DNA from: Selaginella moellendorffii | Lineage: Eukaryota > Streptophyta > Lycopodiopsida > Selaginellales > Selaginellaceae | Reading direction: 5' to 3' | Assembly: GCF_000143415.4 (NCBI RefSeq) | Contig: NW_003314339.1 | Span: 435,683-499,682, forward strand | DNA length: 64,000 nucleotides | Shown: positions 57,378-64,000 of the stretch, piece by piece | Numbering within the stretch: the first letter of the stretch is position 1 | Layout: every line of letters begins with the position of its first letter | Position numbers and translations under genes: made by a program | The notes under the pieces: generated by a model | The model's input: the letters and a program-made list of their open reading frames with translations, nothing else | What the model was told of the DNA's origin: nothing | The model's database searches: none

Positions 57378-60300
57378 CTAAAAACACTTCTCAAGCTCCG
57401 CAACTGTAAGGCTTGCCTGGTGGATGTGATGGTCGATCTTAGGATCTTGGTTTAGTTCCTGCATAAAAATGTAATAGATGTGCTTGCAGGCTAAATATAC
57501 CTTTCCCCTGTTCTCCCGCTGTGTAAAATCTGGACAGGTACAGGATGGATTTTCGCAGATTTTAACAGTGTAGCTTGTACCCTTTGATGACTCAGTCACA
57601 ATAATAAACTCCTTAGCCATAGCACTGATGTAGTTTGTCTTTGTGATTGTGCACTTTAGCTCTTTTGCCAGCTTGATCTTCTCTTGTGCACCTTTTGAAA
57701 TGGAAGACCTGTATTGTATAGCCTTCCCATTCCTAGCTGGTCGTGTATGCCGGTCTAGTGTTGATATTGGTGGCATAGCAGTACTAACAGCAACATTTGA
57801 GGAAGTCTTTAGCTTGAAACCTGCTCTCTCCAGACTTTCAATCTCTTCTTTCAAAAGATTGCAGCTTCGCTCAACTGGCCACTCCTCTGGCACAGAATCT
57901 GGCTTCAAAATAATTGAGCTGTGAATCCGGCTTATATGAGTAACATCAGTCCCACAACAGTAGATCCAGCTTGACTGGCGGCCCTTCACTCCTAGATCTC
58001 GACAACCCCAGAAACATGGCACTGCTGAAGAACTTGAACCTGAGCGCACAAAAGCGAGACACTGACCTCGACTCCCAATCATTCCAGAGCAACGTGCATT
58101 GCTCTTGGCACTGACTCTTTGAATTGCCCAGTTGATACGAGAAACTGGCTCGCGAGAAATAACCTTTTCAACCTCTAGCACTGGACTTACTTGTGTAACA
58201 ACTGGCACCTCCTCCACTCCATGTTCCTTAGTTCTTTTCCGGTGTCGTGGAACAGAATGGTAGTCAAACTCTGGACGGTGAGAGCTAGAAGGAGTGATGT
58301 TTGACCCATCAAATGTCTGTCGACGCTTCATACGGGTTGTTCTCATGTCCCCAAGTGGCTCATAACTTGATTTCATAGGAGTTCCAGCAACAACTTCCTC
58401 CACCATCTTGGACATTGACCCTGCTGCTGGTGTTGTCCTTCTACCAACCCGCTCTTGAAGCCTGTCTAAGTTCGGACCTGTACCAGCAAACCTTGCTTCT
58501 TGTGCAGCCAAAGCTTTTGATGATTGCTCAAGAGATCTAGTGAGGTCGGAGAGTGTAGCTTCATAGAGGGACACTTTTCCTTTCCCTGCTTCGGAAGCTC
58601 TCCAACTCCAATGTTTGCTCTCAGAGAGATTAATTGTTGGTGTAAGTGCAATATCATCAAGTGGTTGATCCTACAAAAAATGCAACATTTGAATGTGACA
58701 AGAAAGAAAATGAGAGAAAGCTTACATGGAGAGTATAATGACCCCACTGAAACATTCGAACTTCCCACCATGCAAGCCAGCATTCCATTTGTGGAAGGTT
58801 TTCAATTGGCACTTTGTCTCCTTCACGCCACCATATGCGCATTTCATTTGCCTTTGCCTCGTGCTCCTCTTTAGTTGGTGCATCCATCCATTTCCGACAA
58901 AGCTGCTTGAACTCGTGATGGAAGGTAGACTTGATGCATCGGCAATGTTCATTGACGCTCTTTGCCCAATGAAACTCACAACTCTTCTCTCTACCTTGTA
59001 ATGGCTGACTTTTATCAGCTCCGAATACTTGTCGTACAGCCAACCAGTTAGCACCAGCTGCATCTACCATGAAACCACGGAAGTTGGGTTTCTTCCCGGT
59101 TCGCTGTTCAACAACCTCGGACATACATGTCCAAAAGATGGTTTGTGCTTGAAAATCTTGAACCTTGAATTCGGCTATAGCTATAGTCAAATTGCACTGC
59201 AACCTATAAAAGGAATGGTTATAATGTAAATTGGTATAGATCCTTAAAAAATGAAAAGCCACTTACTTGTGATCATAAACATGAGCTCCCATTGTTGACC
59301 AGCCTGAAACTCGTTCCATATGGTCAAAATGGATCCAGGAATTAGCTAAATCCCCATCTCCATCCATATCCATTCGTTGTACAAGGTCCACACCAGAAGC
59401 AGGACCAAGGGTAGACATCTTAAAGATGAAAGGGTGTTGATTGTTCGAAGTCACTTGGCCAACGAATAAGCTCCCATGAATAAACTCATAGGGACATTTT
59501 CTCTTTAGCTCCAAAATCCCATCCAATCCAGATTGAAGCTTTCCATCTCGCCCTTCTCGCATCCAGTTCTTTCAAAAAAAAGAGTGTTATTAGTGATAAA
59601 GTAGAGTTAAGTGTTAATTTTATACCTGTTTAAATTTGTCATAGGTTCTATATTTCGAAGAAGGTCCTTCAAGCTATTCTCCGTGAACTCTTTTTGGCTA
59701 TCAGATTGTAACAACATGTCCACCACATAATCCTTTAGTATAGATTGTTGAACACACTTTGGAGTTGCTGCACTTTTCTTCCTAGCCTCTGTAGTAACAG
59801 CAGTCTTCAAATTGCGAAAAGAATCACGGCGGATTCCATCCTCAATTGCGTGTTGGTGGTATCCAATATGCACTGCTGCTCTGCCTAAACATCCATCCCG
59901 TGGAAGAAAATAATACATTTTTGCATCGCAACATGCTTGACACACAGGTGTTGCCCCGCATTTGCGACATCTAAATCCTGTAGCAACTTCATCACGCCTA
60001 GGGGGATTGATTGCTGAGCCTTCAAAGAAACACATATTCTTGCCATGATCAGAAATGCATTTCTCAGCGACACACTGAAGCTGTCCACCGCAATGGACTA
60101 TGGACACAGATCCATCGAAATGAGAGAAGTGGGTCGTCTTTACTCTGCACCAATTATGTGGATCAAGACGTGTTTCCATACCCCTTTTCCTACTTGACGA
60201 ACTTGCTGGTGGAAACTCGAAGAATATATTCCCATTATAGGAAGAAGGAAGCTCCTCACCTCTCATGTACTGGAACTCCTTCAATTCCAACCGTAATGAT

Positions 60301-60734
60301 CGAGATTGCCGAAATGCCTTATCCACCACTTCAAAAACTGGTCTAGAAGGAACACACCTACTTGTCTGGGAAGCTATGTCAGGAAGCTCATCTTCTTCAT
60401 TTTCGTCACTGGAGAGAATAATAACTTCATCCTTCACTCTTTGCACAGTTGGCTGTGAAACTGATGCGCTCTCCTCTCCTCGCTTCGGAGATCCTGTAAC
60501 TAAAATCTCTTGACCTGTACATCTATCAAGATCCCATTGAATCCCATTCTCTCCCACACCACTGTCGAGAAGAATGGATTTTTCTATCTGATTACCCTTA
60601 TCACGACATACATTCTCCAAACTAACTGATCCTGGCTTCAGCTTGAATCTTCTGCAGAGGAAGTTCTCTCCTATAACACTCATAGAGAAAACAATTGGAG
60701 GCTCTTGATCGAACTTCAAATAGAATTCTCTCAT
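57378..60734 (-). CDS. Mutator-like transposase with SWIM zinc finger
   Basis: Four exons: 60734-59626, about 59568-59267, 59203-58726 and 58670-57378, roughly 1060 residues. Exon 1 holds a Cys-rich module (FRCRKCGATPVCQACCDAKMYY). Exons 2-3 carry the RNase H-like core as in plant and moss MULE-type transposases: HFDHMERVSGWSTMGAHVYDH, then FMVDAAGANWLAVRQVFG (Asp), then CEFHWAKSVNEHC and WWREGDKVP. The last exon ends with a SWIM finger, SCTCPDFTQRENRGKVYLACKHIYY (CxC...CxH). Junctions 2/3 and 3/4 keep frame. Junction 1/2 does not: the only AG acceptor I see shifts the frame, so either a splice site is missed or the gene is damaged. It presumably cuts the ends of transposon 2. The start ATG is within a promoter region shared with the divergent ParB-like gene 1.26 kb away. 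Confidence 0.72.
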
Positions 60735-60927
60735 ATCTTCTCCTTGCTTGAGCACTTAGAAAAAAATTTGGGGAGAAACTGACAAGAAAGAACAAAGATA
60801 TTCTTCTGTATTGTGAGCATTAATTAGCTATGTCCTTGCAAAGGACAAGTTAATTATTTTAACAAAATATACAACCGTTTAGAATCTAGAGAGATATGAG
60901 AATCTTAAAGAGCCGCCCATATTAATT

Positions 60928-61080
60928 GTATAATTGATTGTGAGAGGAATAATAATGTTGAAATGAATGTGGTTATGAGTGAGAAGCGCCAATCAATCAC
61001 AACGTTTGTGATTGATTGGCGCTTCTCACTCATAACCACATTCTTTTCAACATTATTATTCCTCTCACAATCAATTATAC
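60928..61080. mobile_element. near-perfect 75-bp-arm hairpin (MITE-like)
   Basis: The arms 60928-61002 and 61006-61080 are complementary over 75 bp with a single mismatch and a 3-nt loop (CGT). The ends are GTATAATTGATTG and its complement. This is either a very young fold-back MITE or a structural element of transposon 2. No target duplication was established. Confidence 0.85.
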
Positions 61081-61320
61081 ATACCTTAATATCTAAAGCA
61101 TTGAATGATTGTGTCGCATTGATCACCATCAAAGAGAATGAAAATCATGGCCATTGATCGTGACTGTTGATCGCGTCCGTTGATTTTTAGGGTTTTACGC
61201 CTAGGGTTTGAGCAGCAAAGGGCGAAAGAAAGGCGCACTTGAGCAGGGAAGGGCGAGAGAAAGGCGCTTCAATCAAGCAATGTGCTTCAAGACGCTCCTC
61301 AAACAAGGTATGCTTCCTTG

Positions 61321-61850
61321 AGAAGGTCGGTTCGCACGCGAACCAACGTCTCCTCACTTTCTTTCTTCTATTAGAAGTTTCTATTTTCTCAACTTTTGTT
61401 TTCTCTTGAGGGATAGAGATGTCGGTTCTTGTGCGAACCGACATCTCCTAGCATTCTATTTCATTTTCTATTTAGCTTTTTGCCCATCTCTACCTCGTTT
61501 TTTTTTTTTTTCCTTGTTGAAGGGGTGGGAAAGATCAGTTCGCGCGCGAACCGACGTCTCCCCACCTTCATTTTTTCTAGAAGCGAGCTTTCTTGATTTT
61601 TTTCATGTTTCTAGTGGTGAGATTTCTATATTTTAGAAAACAGAGAGAGATTGAAATGTCGGTTCTTGTGCGAACCGACATCTTCAAGGTTTTTTTTTTT
61701 ATTTCATTGACTTGATGGGGCATTTCATGTGAAAATTAGAGGGTGGAAGATGTCAGTTCTTGCGCAAACCGACCTCTCCCGTATTCTTGTTGTGTTTTTC
61801 CTTTTTCTTGAGAGGTAGGGTGAGGTCAATTCTCGCGCGAACCAACCTCT
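61321..61850. repeat. dispersed ~30-bp palindromes of transposon 2
   Basis: Six copies are at about 61321-61351, 61417-61446, 61532-61559, 61655-61683, 61748-61777 and 61822-61850. The best has arms AGATGTCGGTTC and GAACCGACATCT around TTGTGC. A seventh, shorter copy (TTGGTTCG, TCC, CGAACCAA) is at 57260-57278 near the left end. Spacing within the cluster is about 75-125 bp. Confidence 0.9.
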
Positions 61851-61995
61851 CCCAGTGACTTATGTTTTTTTCCTTTGTATTTCTTGTAGTTTACAATCTA
61901 TTTTTCACATCTTTTACTTACAAACTTTTCTTGTGAGAGCAGATATAAATCAAGCTTGACTGCTTGAAACTTCCAAAAAGGGACTTGAACTTCAA

Positions 61996-64000
61996 ATGCC
62001 ACAGGTTTGCTTTACATTACAAGTTAGATGTTTTAATAGTTTTGCTTTTTATTTTAGAGGAAGCGCCGAGGCCAACCTCAATGGTCTCGATCTCCAGGAA
62101 AAGGCAGCCGCCTTGATCGCTGTGGGCTTGGCCGATTGAGTGGAGATTCATCTCAAGTATCTAATGAAGTTTCGGCTAGTCATGCTGGAGGCAATGATGA
62201 GTATAACAATGACGTGGATGTTGAGATGAACACTCAAATCGATGTTGGTGTTATTGAGGCTGTTGGTACTGGTGTTCCTGAGGCTGCGGGTACTGGTGGT
62301 GGGGCACTTGCATCTGATGTTGGTGGTGGTGGGGGTGCTATGCCTTCGGTTGTTGAGGCTGCTCGCGGCCAGGTCAATGAACCAGTTGAGGACGTTATTG
62401 GTAGCGTTGTAGGTGGATCTACTACAGAGGCTACTGGGGGCATGGTAGCTGCTCCTACTGCTCCTCAGGCTGGTGGTGCAGGGGGAGCTAATGGTGGTGA
62501 GGGATTATGCATGCATGATTCTGACACCATCTTGAATGATCGTGTTCGGGACACAATTATCCAAGCTCAAGAACGGACAGTCAGTAAAGTGTTACAGGAA
62601 ATGGCGTGGAATGGCCCTCATCGATTTCTAGTTCCTTTGTGCCGATTGGTTCAAAGCCATTGGGTGCGCTCAGCTTACGACCTCAACATGGCTATCTACA
62701 GCTCCTTTGCCGAGGTCGGGTTTGGGAGCACAGCTGGTACCTTCATCGTTTCACCAACTTTCCCTGGAACCGGCCGGACAGAGTCAGTGACTACTGAACT
62801 TGAGGAAAAATGGGATCCTATATGGCTGCGAAAGTCTCGTGAGTTTGATGGATTCTTAGGACAACATGTGGAGACAGCAGGGTTCATTGGAAAGCTCTTT
62901 TGGGTGATCGATGGAAACCATAGGTGGCTGGCATTTTGGAAGTGCATTCAAGAGAAGTTCTGAGATGACGAAGAACGACACATTAGTGTTCCAGTCACAC
63001 TTGTTGAACCAATGACTCGGGAGCACACTGTGAAGCTCAACATGGCATGCCATAAGATCAACATGTAAGAATTTATTTTTTGTAAACTTAGCTAATATCG
63101 TGTTTCTGCAGGCTAAACCAATTTGCGTTTCAAGCTCATACATTGGTACATGACATTGAGCACCTTCGGTTTATGGGCATGCTCTCGCTAGAGGAGGTCC
63201 AAACATTGTACAATCGTGAGGTATTTGAAGCAATTCGAGTGAAGCTAGCAGCTAGGAAAGGCCAAGAATTGCAGACTTGGTACCAACTGCCACTTGATTT
63301 TCTAGTTGCTGTCTGGGCGAAGGTAAATTATTATTGAAGTATGTATCAACTTACATAATGTTTCTTGCAGCCCATAATCAAAGGAGAAAGAGCGTCATTC
63401 TTTAAAAATGCCCGAGGGGACGAGCAGCAGAAGGAGATGGAGTGGCATGCGATTGAGCAGCGAATTTTGAATACGAAGAGAACAAAGGTGAAAAAGTTGC
63501 TCTCGATTGCAGACATACGACGAGGGCAGGAATGGCTTGATAGCATTGCCGAGATTTGTTCTCGCGTTCGTAAGTTCTTATAAAATTTGTGAAACATTTC
63601 ATAACTCTTTGTGTGTGTAGGAACTGGTAAAGCACCGGAGGAACTCATTTACAACATCTCTAAGAGTAAAATGTCCTTTGCTGAACAAAGTGTCTGCTTG
63701 GAACTTCTCAACACTTGGCTGCGAAATAACGAAAAACGCTGCGAGATAAGGATGGAGAAGGTGATGAAGGAGAAGGCGTACATTTCTCAGAGTATTGCCG
63801 CTGGTGAGGAGATGCTACAAGTCTGGGATGAGAAGTTTCTTTCCAGCACCCGCACAGGTATCACTCTCAAAGAATATATTCGTGCTTGTCTTGCGGAGCT
63901 AGGGAATGGTTGGCTTCCACGTGGTGGGACGAGTTCGGCTGAGTTCAAGAACCAACCAGGACAACCATTTCTTGCGAGGCGCATGGTTTACAGGTATTTT
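61996..64000 (+). CDS. transposon-borne ParB-like protein, 3' end beyond the window
   Basis: Exons 61996-62004, 62058-63064, 63112-63322, 63371-63569 and 63621 onward (a possible donor at 63994) join in frame. Exon 1 is only MPQ, so, as in transposon 1, the start codon lies just before an intron. The protein begins with a basic, nuclear-type stretch (MPQRKRRGQPQW), then a Gly/Val/Ala-rich low-complexity region. A folded part follows with FWVIDGNHRWLAFWKC, the signature loop of ParB/sulfiredoxin-like domains (GNHR at residues 289-292). After it come HISVPVTLVEP and helical segments rich in Glu and Arg. One in-frame TGA (62961-62963, residue 305) interrupts it and could come from CGA. DNA binding or nuclease activity is inferred only from the motif. 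Confidence 0.68.

Larger units (their letters stand above)
60735..61995. other. divergent intergenic region of transposon 2
   Basis: 1.26 kb between the two start codons. It holds the 153-bp hairpin at 60928-61080 and six spaced copies of the GGTTCK...CGAACC palindrome at 61321-61850. T-rich tracts separate the palindromes. No gene is visible. Confidence 0.8.
57177..64000. mobile_element. DNA transposon 2, left part (continues beyond the window)
   Basis: The LTR sequence stops at 57176 and unrelated DNA starts (AGCCCGGGTAGG), followed by GAGCTCATGAGCTCACGAGC-type self-complementary repeats (57195-57238) that may be the terminal region. Inside are a Mutator-like transposase gene (minus), a divergent ParB-like gene (plus), and a palindrome family different from that of transposon 1. 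The right end is outside the window, so the terminal repeats and target duplication cannot be checked. Confidence 0.65.

Noticed and set aside
61321..61850. Regularly spaced palindromes resembling a CRISPR array
   Set aside because: Spacers are unequal, T-rich and unrelated in length; the units themselves vary; the context is a eukaryotic transposon without cas genes.
1..64000. tRNA or rRNA genes
   Set aside because: I found no cloverleaf with intact A and B boxes and no rRNA core motif by eye; the tRNA-like signals are the retroelement primer-binding sites and the SINE-like insert.

Overview
The window looks like nuclear DNA of an early land plant, most likely the lycophyte Selaginella (inference). 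The genes are plant-type, with chloroplast transit peptides, a thylakoid-lumen FKBP, violaxanthin de-epoxidase and a plant topoisomerase VI A subunit. Introns are very short (about 40-240 nt, mostly 45-90), and there is a plant-type telomere motif (CCCTAAA). A 100-N scaffold gap lies at 27170-27269.

Layout. 1-5.4 kb is a compact host gene cluster: the 3' end of a PAS2-type 3-hydroxyacyl-CoA dehydratase, TOP6A (SPO11-3), an NSE3/MAGE-domain gene, and two FKBP-type genes that diverge from a 70-bp spacer. 5.4-8.6 kb is AT-rich and gene-free, with a fold-back repeat. 8.7-12.2 kb holds broken gene pieces: coatomer alpha in two places on opposite strands, and a beta-carotene hydroxylase relic. A spliced violaxanthin de-epoxidase gene follows at 12.4-13.8 kb. 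13.8-16.6 kb is AT-rich with decayed LTR fragments.

16.6-30.5 kb and 43.9-57.2 kb are nested LTR retrotransposons. One is a nearly full-length chromovirus (Ty3/Gypsy with integrase and chromodomain) with a 5-bp target duplication. It sits inside the LTR of a second, apparently non-autonomous LTR family that lacks coding capacity but shares its PBS, 3' non-coding region and LTR modules. All these LTRs carry long hexamer arrays that create large but meaningless open frames.

The most interesting part is two DNA transposons. Element 1 (30533-43909) is delimited by 22-bp perfect terminal inverted repeats and lies inside an LTR element. It has two divergent genes. One is an 11-exon gene for a predicted 1642-residue protein that joins a ParB/sulfiredoxin-like domain, a possible methyltransferase-like segment and an FCP1/HAD-like domain. 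The other encodes an RNase H-like, DUF7869-type putative transposase with three nonsense codons. About 28 copies of a 22-bp palindrome are scattered through this element and nowhere else that I could see: in introns, in intergenic DNA, and even in frame inside exons. Element 2 (57177 to beyond the window) carries a Mutator-like transposase with a SWIM zinc finger, a divergent gene with its own ParB-like GNHR motif, and its own different family of about seven palindromes. Two transposons with different transposases thus each pair a ParB-like protein with private palindromic sites. This suggests, but does not prove, a parS-like site/ParB-like protein system in eukaryotic DNA transposons.
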